48,355 bases of DNA from an uncultured Merdimonas sp. (lineage in GTDB: Bacteria; Bacillota; Clostridia; Lachnospirales; Lachnospiraceae): assembly GCA_944375885.1 (NCBI GenBank), contig CALWBB010000006.1, positions 1 to 48,355 of the forward strand, given 5' to 3'. The position numbers and the translations under genes are program-made. The first letter of the stretch is position 1. The number at the start of each line of letters is the position of its first letter. This document shows, one piece after another, positions 16,362-24,123 of this stretch. A model generated the notes under the pieces. The model saw only the letters and a list, made by a program, of their open reading frames with translations, had not been told where the DNA came from and did not search any database.

Positions 16362-17123
16362 TTATTTAATAATTTGTCCGGCATTGCCATACAAAATATC
16401 ATCAATTTTCTCGCCGTCCGCCGCCTCGCGCAGAGAATCCAGCCTGTCGTCAATCAGGGTCTGGTATACGTCCGGGTCATTGCCAAAGCAAAAATCTGAG
16501 CCAAACAGAATGCGGTTCCTCCTGGCCTTCTTAAGCATCTCTGCAATGCTTTGGATTGTGCTGCCCACCAGGCACAGATAAATATTGTCGAGCTGCTGGC
16601 TGGCGCTGATGGCAGCCCGGTACGAATCGTAAAGGCCCGCATGTCCCAGGATCACGGGAACCTCCGGGAACCGTTCTGCCATTCCCGCTATCTGGGAGGT
16701 ATCTGCGTAAGGCGGGGTTCCGTCATGGAAAAGCACCGGCATCCCGTATCTTCCCGCCTTTTCCAGCACGTCATAGAGAATGGGATGATGAATCGCAAAT
16801 CCCTGGATCCAGCTGTGAATTTTGATGCCCTTGAATCCGTACTCCTCCGCGCAGCGCCTGATTTCCTCCCTGCAGTGTTCCATCCCCTTGAAGGGATCCA
16901 CGCAGGCAAACCCCACAAACCGATCCGGATATGGCTTTACATATTCCAGATAGAGTTCTCTGTTGTAAACCGAATCGTCAAATGCCATTGCATTGCAGTG
17001 GCTCAGCCAGATCTGGCTGATACCATGCCTGTCGATTACTTCCAGCATTTCTTTTGCAGCAATCGCATAATCCGAGCCTAAAGGATAGCCTTTTCCCATT
17101 ACATGCCCATGTGTATCGATCAT
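16362..17123 (-). CDS. amidohydrolase_2 family hydrolase (intact metal site)
   Basis: A 253-residue TIM-barrel metal hydrolase with the expected ligands: MIDTHGHV (H5, H7), IKIHSW (H103), LFHDGTP (H133), LGHAG (H161) and FGSDFCFG (D210). The family includes sugar lactonases, decarboxylases and hydratases, so opening of a sugar lactone or a related hydrolysis is plausible here. It lies directly downstream of a paralogue that lacks several of these ligands, and 23 bp upstream of the binding-protein gene. The ribosome site (AAGGGAG) is ten bases from the ATG. Confidence 0.82.
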   Translation of the reverse strand: MIDTHGHVMGKGYPLGSDYAIAAKEMLEVIDRHGISQIWLSHCNAMAFDDSVYNRELYLEYVKPYPDRFVGFACVDPFKGMEHCREEIRRCAEEYGFKGIKIHSWIQGFAIHHPILYDVLEKAGRYGMPVLFHDGTPPYADTSQIAGMAERFPEVPVILGHAGLYDSYRAAISASQQLDNIYLCLVGSTIQSIAEMLKKARRNRILFGSDFCFGNDPDVYQTLIDDRLDSLREAADGEKIDDILYGNAGQIIK

Positions 17124-17140
17124 CGCACCGTATCTCCCTT

Positions 17141-17869
17141 CTAAAGTTTCAGGATCTTTAATATATTTCCGCTGAAAACCTTCTCCAGGGTTTCCATATC
17201 CTTTATCCCTTCCTCTACCCGCTGTATCTCATATCCCAGCCTGCTTCTGGGAGCCGCGCTTCCAAAAACTACTTTGTCCGGCTCGCTTTTTGCAAGCGCC
17301 CTGATAGACACTCCTAAATTCAGGCTGGTATCCAGCAGGATGTTCGGACTTCCCCATACCGCCGGCAGCGCGTCCCCGGAAAAATCATTCGCTCCGCTGT
17401 GTCCCATGATAAACATCACCTCCGGAAAACGCTCTGCCAGGAAATGCAGCTGGAACGGGAGGGCATATGCCGGCGTACCCGTATGGAAATAGACTGGCAC
17501 CTGATATTCCGCGCAGACAGCAATCAGCGGATCCACAATATCATCACTGATGGTAAAGCCTTGGACTGCCGAATTAAAATACACAGCTGTCAATCCATCC
17601 TCCAAAGCTCTTTTAAGCTCCCTCTCTCCCTGTTTCCCGCGCCAAGGGCTGCATACCGCGTATCCGAGAAAACGATCCGGCCACCGTCTGCAGATATCGG
17701 CAACCATACGATTCCCTTCCTCATTGTAGACGGCAGTATATTTTTCCACCGGGGCAATCATCGTGCGCTCCACATGGTTTCTGTCCATCTCCCGCAAAAG
17801 GGCTTCCGGTGCCTGGCTGCTGTAAAAATCTTCACCTACAAAAGAAATTACGTCTATCTTTCTCATCAT
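17141..17869 (-). CDS. amidohydrolase_2 paralogue lacking metal ligands (probable pseudoenzyme)
   Basis: A 242-residue protein aligned along its whole length with the downstream amidohydrolase (for example AVQGFTISDDIVDPLI against WIQGFAIHHPILYDVL). The HxH pair is replaced (KIDVISFVG, I8 and F10), the barrel His is Asn99 and the final Asp is Ala205 (FGSAAPRS). Only H129 (YFHTGTP) and H157 (MGHSG) remain. The reading frame is intact and it is the first gene of the operon, so it is probably kept as a regulatory or structural partner, for instance in a heteromer with the active paralogue, or as a ligand-binding protein. GGGG lies before the ATG-ATG start. Confidence 0.75.
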   Translation of the reverse strand: MMRKIDVISFVGEDFYSSQAPEALLREMDRNHVERTMIAPVEKYTAVYNEEGNRMVADICRRWPDRFLGYAVCSPWRGKQGERELKRALEDGLTAVYFNSAVQGFTISDDIVDPLIAVCAEYQVPVYFHTGTPAYALPFQLHFLAERFPEVMFIMGHSGANDFSGDALPAVWGSPNILLDTSLNLGVSIRALAKSEPDKVVFGSAAPRSRLGYEIQRVEEGIKDMETLEKVFSGNILKILKL

Positions 17870-17983
17870 TTATTGACCCCAATCTATTTTCTGAATTGTG
17901 TTCCCTTAGAGTTTTGGAATAAAGATCATATCATAATATGTTTTATTCTAAATCACCTTGCCGCTCTCCTGTTTCATGCTTTT

Positions 17984-18012
17984 ATGATACGACCGATTCA
18001 CTCATTTGTCAA
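17984..18012 (-). promoter_or_regulatory. promoter of the importer/amidohydrolase operon with embedded operator
   Basis: TTGACA (18012-18007), 17 bases, TATCAT (17989-17984) on the minus strand. The spacer carries the shared operator, read on the plus strand as GACCGATTCACTCATTT (17991-18007), so a bound repressor would block RNA polymerase directly. The same arrangement occurs at 20354-20382. Confidence 0.75.
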
Positions 18013-18022
18013 TATATTTTTG

Positions 18023-18037
18023 AATGATTTAATCATT
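18023..18037. promoter_or_regulatory. palindrome upstream of the importer operon promoter
   Basis: AATGATTTAATCATT is a 7-bp perfect dyad around one base, lying 11 bp upstream of the -35 box at 18007-18012. It is a candidate site for the GntR/FCD regulator encoded at the end of this operon, or a weak terminator remnant for the upstream epimerase-like gene, whose stop is at 18055. Confidence 0.35.
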
Positions 18038-18054
18038 TTCCATGACTTTATCAC

Positions 18055-19089
18055 TCAAATTCGGAAAAGTTCAGCCAAAACTGCCGTCTCCATACTTTCT
18101 CCAGCCTTCAGCTTCAGGGTTGTCCCATTTAAAGACGCCTCCCTGAAATCTCCCGGCATAGAAGACCACAATTCCACAGCCAAGGTATAAGCACGGCCAA
18201 ACCAGGGATAGTTCTCATTTCCGCAGTACATCCCCCATACCCATACGTAAGGGAATATGGAAAGATCCCAATCCATACGGATTCCCAGGCCCAGCTTTTC
18301 ATTTATTACTTCATATCTGCCTTCCGTAAGCCTCGATATCCCATATTCCATATATATTTTATCTTCATGGGTGTAAGCCCTGCTCATATCCGCCAGAGAA
18401 CCGTCTGCTTTCTTGAGAAACGGCCATTTCCCCACAGCGGGTTCTGCAAAAGAAATTCCTGCCGCCCCAGGTGCCGCAGCGATGTCCGGTTCCCCTGCCA
18501 GTTTAATCTGCACATTTTCATCGATAAAAGGCCAGCCAAAGGCCGGATGGTGGCCCCACATAAATTCCTGGGCCACAGCCCCTGCGTTTGTCACTTTCTG
18601 CCGCATCTTAAGGACTGCGCTTCCTTCCGTGATGCAAACCGTTTTTTCAAGGACAAAGGGAGTCCGGATAGTGCGCAGGGTAAACTTAAGCTGTACACAT
18701 TCCGGGGTGTCTTCCAGCGTCTCACATTCCCATGGATACAGGCAGGCCTCTCCATGGATGCCAATCCTGCCGCCCTGCAGGGAGGCAGGACTTCCATAGG
18801 TGGGGAAAAGCTCCTGCCAGCCCCCCGCATAGCTGTCCAGGAAATTGCCATCCTCCGGTGCCACCGTGGATTGGTGCCGGATATTCTTCAGTTCGTTAAA
18901 GGAGTGCCACATATAATCCACGTCTTCCGGTTTATAGACCAGCTCCAGGATATCAGCTCCCTTGTCCAGCGCAAACACAGCCTTGATAAGCTTATTTTCT
19001 ATGGACACCATGCGCAGGCCGTCCCGGATAAAATGGCGGATCCGGCATCCATAGTTTCGGGTATGTACATATTTTTCCCTTATCTCCAT
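18055..19089 (-). CDS. aldose 1-epimerase/DUF4432-like protein
   Basis: A 344-residue cytosolic beta-sandwich protein resembling galactose mutarotase relatives. Visible features include HGEACLYPWE, MWGHHPAFGWPF (the His-rich active-site strand) and VELWSSMPG near the C-terminus. The family interconverts sugar anomers or binds sugars. The start is ATG at 19089, with GGGGG seven bases upstream; an in-frame TTG at 19116 overlaps the yjbQ gene and is less likely. It is the third gene of the TIM-YjbQ-epimerase operon. The exact subfamily is uncertain. Confidence 0.75.
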   Translation of the reverse strand: MEIREKYVHTRNYGCRIRHFIRDGLRMVSIENKLIKAVFALDKGADILELVYKPEDVDYMWHSFNELKNIRHQSTVAPEDGNFLDSYAGGWQELFPTYGSPASLQGGRIGIHGEACLYPWECETLEDTPECVQLKFTLRTIRTPFVLEKTVCITEGSAVLKMRQKVTNAGAVAQEFMWGHHPAFGWPFIDENVQIKLAGEPDIAAAPGAAGISFAEPAVGKWPFLKKADGSLADMSRAYTHEDKIYMEYGISRLTEGRYEVINEKLGLGIRMDWDLSIFPYVWVWGMYCGNENYPWFGRAYTLAVELWSSMPGDFREASLNGTTLKLKAGESMETAVLAELFRI

Positions 19090-19105
19090 ATTCCAGCCCC
19101 CGATA

Positions 19106-19600
19106 CTAATCCCCAATTACCTGCACCTGCACCGTGCGCTCACGGGCCCTGGTCTGATCAAAATCAATAAAATAAATAAAACCGAACTCACCCAGATCCA
19201 GCGTCCCATCCATCAGCACAACCGTCTCGCTCCTTCCTATAATAGAAGAGCGCAGATGGGCGTCTGTGTTATGGCAGCCCCTGAGATTTTCCCCGTGCTC
19301 CGCCGCAAACACAATGGCCTTTTCTCCCGGATGGAGATACATTCCCTCCCGTCTCTGGGTCGGCACAATTTTCTCAAAGACGTCTATCAGATCCTGCTGC
19401 AGCGTTTCCAGGCCCGTCATAGACATATCAAAGGCGCATTCCTGCGTAATGACGCTGCAGGTCGTATGGTGGGAATATACCACCACAATCCCGTCTGAAA
19501 TTCCCGAGCGCGCCGCAATCTCCTTTACCTTAGCCGTCACATCATGAAATGTAGGAACCCCATGATTGGACATGACCTTAATCTCTTCCCTGTATACCAT
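19106..19600 (-). CDS. YjbQ/UPF0047 family protein (copy 1)
   Basis: A 164-residue protein of the UPF0047/YjbQ family (COG0432). Key stretches are VPTFHDVTAKV, VYSHHTTCSVITQE, CHNTDAHLRSS and IYFIDFDQTRARE, the conserved core of the family. Members are often annotated 'secondary thiamine-phosphate synthase' from weak activity in E. coli, but their physiological role is not settled. Its place between a TIM homologue and an epimerase-like gene under a sugar-type promoter argues for a role in phosphosugar metabolism. A second member lies at 24124-24783. GAGAGG precedes the ATG. Confidence 0.85.
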   Translation of the reverse strand: MVYREEIKVMSNHGVPTFHDVTAKVKEIAARSGISDGIVVVYSHHTTCSVITQECAFDMSMTGLETLQQDLIDVFEKIVPTQRREGMYLHPGEKAIVFAAEHGENLRGCHNTDAHLRSSIIGRSETVVLMDGTLDLGEFGFIYFIDFDQTRARERTVQVQVIGD

Positions 19601-19610
19601 AAGCCTCTCC

Positions 19611-20321
19611 TCACTTCCCCATTCTTTTTAAATCATCCGCAGCCCTTCTTACCGCCCCAACCATCTCATCTATCATTGCCAGCGGATCCTCTGCGTTCAT
19701 AATTCCAGACGCCGCTCCCGCCGCTTCCGAGCCAGCCATGATAAAGTCATACACCTGCTGTCCATTCGTAATCCCGGCAGCCTGCTCTACCATGATATCC
19801 GGGTCGATTGCTTTGATCGCCTCGATACTGCCGCGTACATATTCCATACTGCTGACCCCTTTTCCTGTGCCGCCAATCAGTTCTGTCGGCTCAGGATTGA
19901 TGATATCCGGATGGAGCTGGGCAATCGCCTTCGCCTCATCCAGCGAATCCGCGCAGGCAAACACTATAAAGTCCAACTCCCGCGCCCGGTCAATCGTTTC
20001 TTTGATCGCAGGGATGGACATCGGCTTTTCACAGTGGTTGACGACAACCCCTTTGGCGCCTGCTGCTTTCAGTCCCTCAGGCAGAATGTCCGCCATTCCC
20101 CGCCCCGGCCTTAAAGTGTCCATATATGGCGCCAGTATAATTAGATGCTTCGTGTTCTCTGCAACCCTGCGGATTTCCGTGCTGGGCGTGATGAACAGCA
20201 CATCAATATCATATTTTTCCGCCGCCGCATCTGCCGCCTTGGCATATTCCAGCACTTTGTCGCCATAAATGTAGTTCTTCGTGCCTATCTCAAAGTAAGG
20301 CGTTCTGATTTTTGGTTTCAT
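19611..20321 (-). CDS. archaeal-type triose-phosphate isomerase homologue
   Basis: A 236-residue TIM-barrel protein resembling archaeal rather than bacterial TpiA. GTKNYIYG holds the catalytic Lys15, VVVNHCEKP holds His96 (compare NHSE), and NPEPTELIGGTGKG holds Glu144 (compare EPPELIGTG); the phosphate loops AGITNGQQ and AGSEAAGAASG are present. All three catalytic residues are kept, so it should isomerise a phosphorylated keto/aldo sugar. By analogy with TIM-family isomerases in erythritol and threitol pathways, the substrate may be a tetrulose or other short sugar phosphate; that is inference. It is the first gene of its operon, with AGGAGG before the ATG. Confidence 0.8.
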   Translation of the reverse strand: MKPKIRTPYFEIGTKNYIYGDKVLEYAKAADAAAEKYDIDVLFITPSTEIRRVAENTKHLIILAPYMDTLRPGRGMADILPEGLKAAGAKGVVVNHCEKPMSIPAIKETIDRARELDFIVFACADSLDEAKAIAQLHPDIINPEPTELIGGTGKGVSSMEYVRGSIEAIKAIDPDIMVEQAAGITNGQQVYDFIMAGSEAAGAASGIMNAEDPLAMIDEMVGAVRRAADDLKRMGK

Positions 20322-20353
20322 TGCGTTCCTCCTTTTCCAATCTTATTATCTTT

Positions 20354-20408
20354 ATGATAAGATTGAATCATTCATTTGTCAACCGTATTTTTGACCGTTT
20401 CATTCAAT
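20354..20408 (-). promoter_or_regulatory. promoter of the TIM-YjbQ-epimerase operon with two operator copies
   Basis: TTGACA (20382-20377), 17 bases, TATCAT (20359-20354) on the minus strand. The spacer carries GATTGAATCATTCATTT (plus strand, 20361-20377), and a second copy, GACCGTTTCATTCAAT (20393-20408), lies just upstream of the -35 box. The layout is nearly identical to the promoter at 17984-18012. Confidence 0.75.
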
Positions 20409-20470
20409 ATCTGGATTGTCACAGCCCCTGCACTTCTGTCCGGACAGGGAACACCGCTTGCCATGTACAT

Positions 20471-20508
20471 CAAAAAAGACTGCCAGGATCCAGCACCCAG
20501 CAGTCTTT
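20471..20508 (-). terminator. Rho-independent terminator of the deoR-kinase operon
   Basis: On the minus strand, AAAGACTGC (20508-20500) and GCAGTCTTT (20483-20475) form a nine-bp stem with a 16-base loop, followed by a run of T. It lies 22 bp after the kinase stop and isolates this unit from the downstream TIM operon. Confidence 0.75.
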
Positions 20509-20530
20509 ATACATACTTCCCCAAGTACAG

Positions 20531-22000
20531 TTACCTAATTTCCATCCCGTTATAATATTCCTGCATCAACCCCCACATTTTCTCATATCTACCGTATTTT
20601 TCCCCATAAAATGCGCGCTCTTCCTCATCCGGCCAGTAGGCTTCCGCGATACGCGCCATCTTTTCTGCCCCTTCGTTAAAGTCTGCAAACAGTCCCAAGC
20701 CGCAGGCGGCAATCATAGCGGCGCCGGCCGCGCATACATCTGACTGCTCCAGTTTGAAGATCGGCGTTCCTGTGACGGAAGCAATCATCTGGCACCAGAG
20801 CGGGCTCTTGGACGCCCCGCCCATGATCACAATCTGCCGGATCTCGCAGCCATTCTCCTTAAAGTCCGCAAGGCCCCTCCTTACGCCGAAAGCCACGCCC
20901 TCCATGATAGCTCTTGCCAGGTCAAAGCGGTCGTGCGCGAGGGTAAGCCCGGTAAACGCCCCTTTCGCGTCCAGGTTCCAGATAGGGTAATTCGCTCCCG
21001 ACAAATAGGGATAAAAGAACAAATCCTTCACCTTGTCCCTTCTTAAAGCCGCTTCTTCATTCATCCGGTCAAAGCTTTCCGGAAGGAACTCATTTTTGAA
21101 CCACTGCAGGGAAGCGCCTGAGCATACAAGGGAGGCAATCGCGCCATACAGCCCCTCCACGGGATGCTTGCCTGGAGCTATAAAGCTCTTTGTGAAAAGA
21201 GGCTTTGTCCCGATTCCCATCAAGACCCAGGTGGTTCCCGCAGACAGGAGCATCTCCCCTTCCTTTACGACGCCTGCCCCTATGGAGGCGCAGTATTGAT
21301 CGTGCGCCCCGTTAAACACGGGAATCCCTTCCGGTAGGCCCATCCGTTCCGCCGCTTCTCTCCTAAGCTTCCCCACGAAAGCCCCTGTCGGCCGGATCTC
21401 CGGAAGCTCCTCCATTCCGACGCCTGCCGCCTGCGTCAGCTTTTCATCCCAGCAGTTCCTTTCGATATCGTACAGCTGACGCATGGCCGCGTTGGTGGGA
21501 TCAATCACCGCTTCGCCTGTCAGGAAATGGTTCATCACTTCCAGGGTGGAAAGCCACTTATCCGCTTTTTTGTACCGCTCCTCCTTTTTCAGGCAGCGAA
21601 GCTTCGCCGCGTCAAGCGCGGGATTTATCTTCCATCCGCTGGTGTGGTAGATGTAACTTTCCCCAAGCTCCTCTTCGATCTCAGCCGCTTCCTTTCTCGC
21701 CCGGCTGTCCATCCAGGTCACCGCGTTCCCAATGAAATTTCCATCTCTATCTACCGCCACGGTGCTCCCGCCCTGAGTAGACAGGGAAATCCCAGCCACT
21801 TCCCGCGCATGGATACCCCTGGCCGCTTCACGGACCGCCGCCACGGAAGCGTCGATCCAGTCTTCCGCCCTCTGCTCAATATGGCTTCCTTCGGAAATCA
21901 GCGGATAGCCGCTGCTCCCCACCGCCGCCACCCGGCCATTTTCGTCTGCCAGCAGGGCTTTCGTACATGTCGTCCCAATATCCAGTCCAATTACATACAT
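20531..22000 (-). CDS. FGGY-family carbohydrate kinase (xylulokinase-like)
   Basis: A 489-residue kinase of the FGGY family. VIGLDIGTTCTKALL (N-terminal phosphate-1 loop), NGAHDQYCASIGAG (catalytic Asp region), LSAGTTWVLM and IVIMGGASKSPLW (phosphate-2/adenosine region) are all present; length is typical of XylB (about 490). It should phosphorylate a ketose or polyol using ATP. ATG at 22000 (MYVIGLDIGTT) has GAGGGA nearby and matches the family start; an ATG at 22015 overlaps the deoR stop as ATGA. It is co-transcribed with deoR. The sugar specificity is not readable. Confidence 0.88.
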   Translation of the reverse strand: MYVIGLDIGTTCTKALLADENGRVAAVGSSGYPLISEGSHIEQRAEDWIDASVAAVREAARGIHAREVAGISLSTQGGSTVAVDRDGNFIGNAVTWMDSRARKEAAEIEEELGESYIYHTSGWKINPALDAAKLRCLKKEERYKKADKWLSTLEVMNHFLTGEAVIDPTNAAMRQLYDIERNCWDEKLTQAAGVGMEELPEIRPTGAFVGKLRREAAERMGLPEGIPVFNGAHDQYCASIGAGVVKEGEMLLSAGTTWVLMGIGTKPLFTKSFIAPGKHPVEGLYGAIASLVCSGASLQWFKNEFLPESFDRMNEEAALRRDKVKDLFFYPYLSGANYPIWNLDAKGAFTGLTLAHDRFDLARAIMEGVAFGVRRGLADFKENGCEIRQIVIMGGASKSPLWCQMIASVTGTPIFKLEQSDVCAAGAAMIAACGLGLFADFNEGAEKMARIAEAYWPDEEERAFYGEKYGRYEKMWGLMQEYYNGMEIR

Positions 22001-22011
22001 CTTCTTTTCCC

Positions 22012-22785
22012 TCATACAGGCGCTACGATAACTTCCATTCCAAAAGATTCCAGTTCTTTGCGCGTCTCCTCTGTGATGTGCCCGTCCGTGATAATCTTAT
22101 CGATATCAGAAAACGCCGCATAGCCCACCTGGGCGCAGGAAGAAAATTTGTCAGAGCCGCACAGAATAATCGTCTCATCGGAATTCCTCATGGCCGTCTC
22201 ATCCATCCTGGCTGTATCAAAATCCGTGGTAGTAAAAAACTGGCGCATATCACAGCCGTCCGTTCCCAGAAAGCTCTTGGTAAAATGCACCTTGGAAATG
22301 GCCAGCTCTGTCAGATATCCGGCAAAGTCCTTTCTATGCACCCGGTACTCCCCGCCTATCAGCGTAATCGGGACCACCTGGGAGAGAATCTCGAAATTCG
22401 CCAGGGAATTCGTATACACCCGCAGTTCAAAGGGGTTTTCCTCCATTCGCCTTGCCAGCTCCATACAAAAGCAAAGGACTGTGGTTCCTGTGTCGCAAAA
22501 CAGCACGTCTCCATCCTGGAGCAGATCGCAGGCCCGCGCCCCGATGGCGTTTTTTTCTTCGATATGGGTCTGGACGACCTGTTCAAAAGAATACTCCAGC
22601 GGATTTTTCCCCGGAAGCTGGATTCCGCCATGCACCCGGATCACCTTGCCCTCCCTTTCCAGTTTGGAAAAAAGCCTCCTGGCTGTGGATTCAGAAATAT
22701 CAAGAAAATCCGTCACTTCCGTCAATTCCAGCTTCCCTTTCATTCTCAGCTTATTCATCAGCGCCTGTTCCCGGTTATAATTCAT
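22012..22785 (-). CDS. DeoR-family repressor (regulator 1 of the island)
   Basis: A 257-residue regulator with an N-terminal winged helix-turn-helix (about 1-55; LELTEVTDFLDISESTARRL) and a DeoRC sugar-phosphate sensor domain with DVLFCDTGTTVLCF and the later FLGTDGCD. DeoRC domains bind phosphorylated sugars through the D-G/T-G-T-T loop. The start is ATG at 22785, with GGGGG five bases before it (the TTG at 22797 is upstream of that site). It is followed directly by the kinase whose product may be its inducer. Its likely operators are the GACCGATTCATTCATTT copies, one of which lies upstream of its own promoter. Confidence 0.88.
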   Translation of the reverse strand: MNYNREQALMNKLRMKGKLELTEVTDFLDISESTARRLFSKLEREGKVIRVHGGIQLPGKNPLEYSFEQVVQTHIEEKNAIGARACDLLQDGDVLFCDTGTTVLCFCMELARRMEENPFELRVYTNSLANFEILSQVVPITLIGGEYRVHRKDFAGYLTELAISKVHFTKSFLGTDGCDMRQFFTTTDFDTARMDETAMRNSDETIILCGSDKFSSCAQVGYAAFSDIDKIITDGHITEETRKELESFGMEVIVAPV

Positions 22786-22840
22786 AATATCCCCCAATTT
22801 CTCTTTTGCATTTTCGGTTGTTTCTATTTTGCATTTATTG

Positions 22841-22869
22841 ATTATATCATGCTTTTACAGGAATGTATA
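22841..22869 (-). promoter_or_regulatory. promoter of the deoR-kinase operon
   Basis: TATACA (22869-22864), 17 bases, TATAAT (22846-22841) on the minus strand; the predicted leader before the deoR ATG is about 50 nt. The operator at 22888-22904 lies 18 bp upstream, consistent with autoregulation. Confidence 0.6.
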
Positions 22870-22887
22870 TAAATTTTTTCATTTTTT

Positions 22888-22904
22888 GACCGATTCATTC
22901 ATTT
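22888..22904. promoter_or_regulatory. shared operator between divergent promoters
   Basis: GACCGATTCATTCATTT is the clearest copy of a sequence that also occurs at 17991-18007 and, with changes, at 20361-20377 and 20393-20408. It sits between the deoR promoter and the plus-strand promoter at 22911-22939, so one bound protein could control both directions. Confidence 0.65.
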
Positions 22905-22910
22905 TTTTCA

Positions 22911-22939
22911 TTGACTATTGAGTGTTTCAGTCTTAAAAT
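22911..22939 (+). promoter_or_regulatory. promoter of the plus-strand amidohydrolase gene
   Basis: TTGACT (22911-22916), 17 bases, TAAAAT (22934-22939). It starts six bp after the shared operator and about 70 bp before the amidohydrolase ATG. Confidence 0.7.
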
Positions 22940-23011
22940 AAAGCCAGAGATTTTAAAAATCACAGCAAATACATCAGCTTACAGAAAGCTGCAGCACAAA
23001 GGAGGCTTGTC

Positions 23012-24049
23012 ATGGCGCTTTTAAACGTAACCCCCTACGATCGGGAATTTTATGAAAAGAACCTGTCCGGTTATCTTCCCAGCAGATTCATCGACTGCCA
23101 CAACCATGTATGGCTGAAACAATTTGTCACAGGCCATGCTTCGGCCAGCCGTTCCTGTGCCTGGCCTGAAATGGTGGCCCAGGATAACTCTGTAGAGGAT
23201 CTCCTGGAGACCAACCGGGAACTCTTCCCCGGCAAAGAAGTGATTCCGGTTCTCTATTCTTATGTAAACATCGCTGTGGACCCTATACAATCTAACGAAT
23301 ATGTCCGGGAAAAAGCGGCGCAGTACCAGCTTCCTGCCCTCTATCTCTCGCGGCCGGAGCAGCCTGCCGGGGAAGTGGAGAAAGCCGTACTGGAGGGCGG
23401 TTTCGCAGGGCTTAAGGTGTACCTGGAATTTTCCCCTTCCTATATCCCGACCAGCGAGATCCGCATCTACGATTTCCTTCCCAAAGAACACCTCTCCCTG
23501 GCGGATCGGCACGGCTGGGTGGTGCAGCTGCATATCCCCCGCTCCAGGCGGCTGGCAGATCCGGTAAATTATGTACAGCTTTATGAAATCGAGCAGAATT
23601 ATCCGAACCTGCAGCTCTTGGTGGCGCATCTGGGAAGGGCTTACGCCAATGAAGACATCGGGAACGGCCTGGAATACCTGAAACACACAGAAAAAACGGT
23701 CTGGGATTTCACGGCCAATACAAATATCTACGTCATGGAACAGGTTCTGCGCTATTTTGGGCCGGAGCGCTTTATCTACGGGTCAGATTTTCCCATTTTC
23801 CGCATGAAAGCCCGCCGTGTCGTGGAAAACGGTTTTTATATCAACGAAATTCCCGCCGGTTCGCTGGGTGATGTCTCCGCCGACCCGCACATGCGGGAGA
23901 TTCCATATCCCGAAGCGGAGAAAATTACTTTTTTCATTTACGAAGAGATCGCGGCCTGCAGGCAGGCCACGGATGCCCTCGGCCTGTCAAAGGAAGATAT
24001 CTATAAGATTTTCTACGGAAATTCCGCGAGAATCTTTGGCGTAAAATAA
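23012..24049 (+). CDS. amidohydrolase_2 family protein (345 residues)
   Basis: A TIM-barrel amidohydrolase with FIDCHNHVW (H30, H32), VQLHIPR (H174), VAHLGRA (H206) and YGSDFPI (D259) in order. It is about 90 residues longer than the operon paralogue at 16362-17123 and not closely similar outside the motifs. GGAGG lies seven bases before the ATG. It is monocistronic, with its own promoter and a strong terminator, and shares the operator region with deoR. Likely a hydrolase, lactonase or decarboxylase acting on the same substrate route; the reaction is unknown. Confidence 0.83.
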   Translation: MALLNVTPYDREFYEKNLSGYLPSRFIDCHNHVWLKQFVTGHASASRSCAWPEMVAQDNSVEDLLETNRELFPGKEVIPVLYSYVNIAVDPIQSNEYVREKAAQYQLPALYLSRPEQPAGEVEKAVLEGGFAGLKVYLEFSPSYIPTSEIRIYDFLPKEHLSLADRHGWVVQLHIPRSRRLADPVNYVQLYEIEQNYPNLQLLVAHLGRAYANEDIGNGLEYLKHTEKTVWDFTANTNIYVMEQVLRYFGPERFIYGSDFPIFRMKARRVVENGFYINEIPAGSLGDVSADPHMREIPYPEAEKITFFIYEEIAACRQATDALGLSKEDIYKIFYGNSARIFGVK

Positions 24050-24068
24050 TCTTTTTCTGCCTTTCAGA

Positions 24069-24112
24069 AAATACCGCCTGCGGCCTCCTCCGGCCGCAGG
24101 CGGTATTTTTTT
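24069..24112 (+). terminator. strong bidirectional Rho-independent terminator
   Basis: A 17-bp perfect stem (24069-24085 with 24092-24108) around a six-base loop, followed by T residues on the plus strand; the A-rich 5' flank gives a U-tract on the other strand too. It separates the convergent amidohydrolase and YjbQ genes. Confidence 0.9.
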
Positions 24113-24123
24113 CGCCTTCCCTC

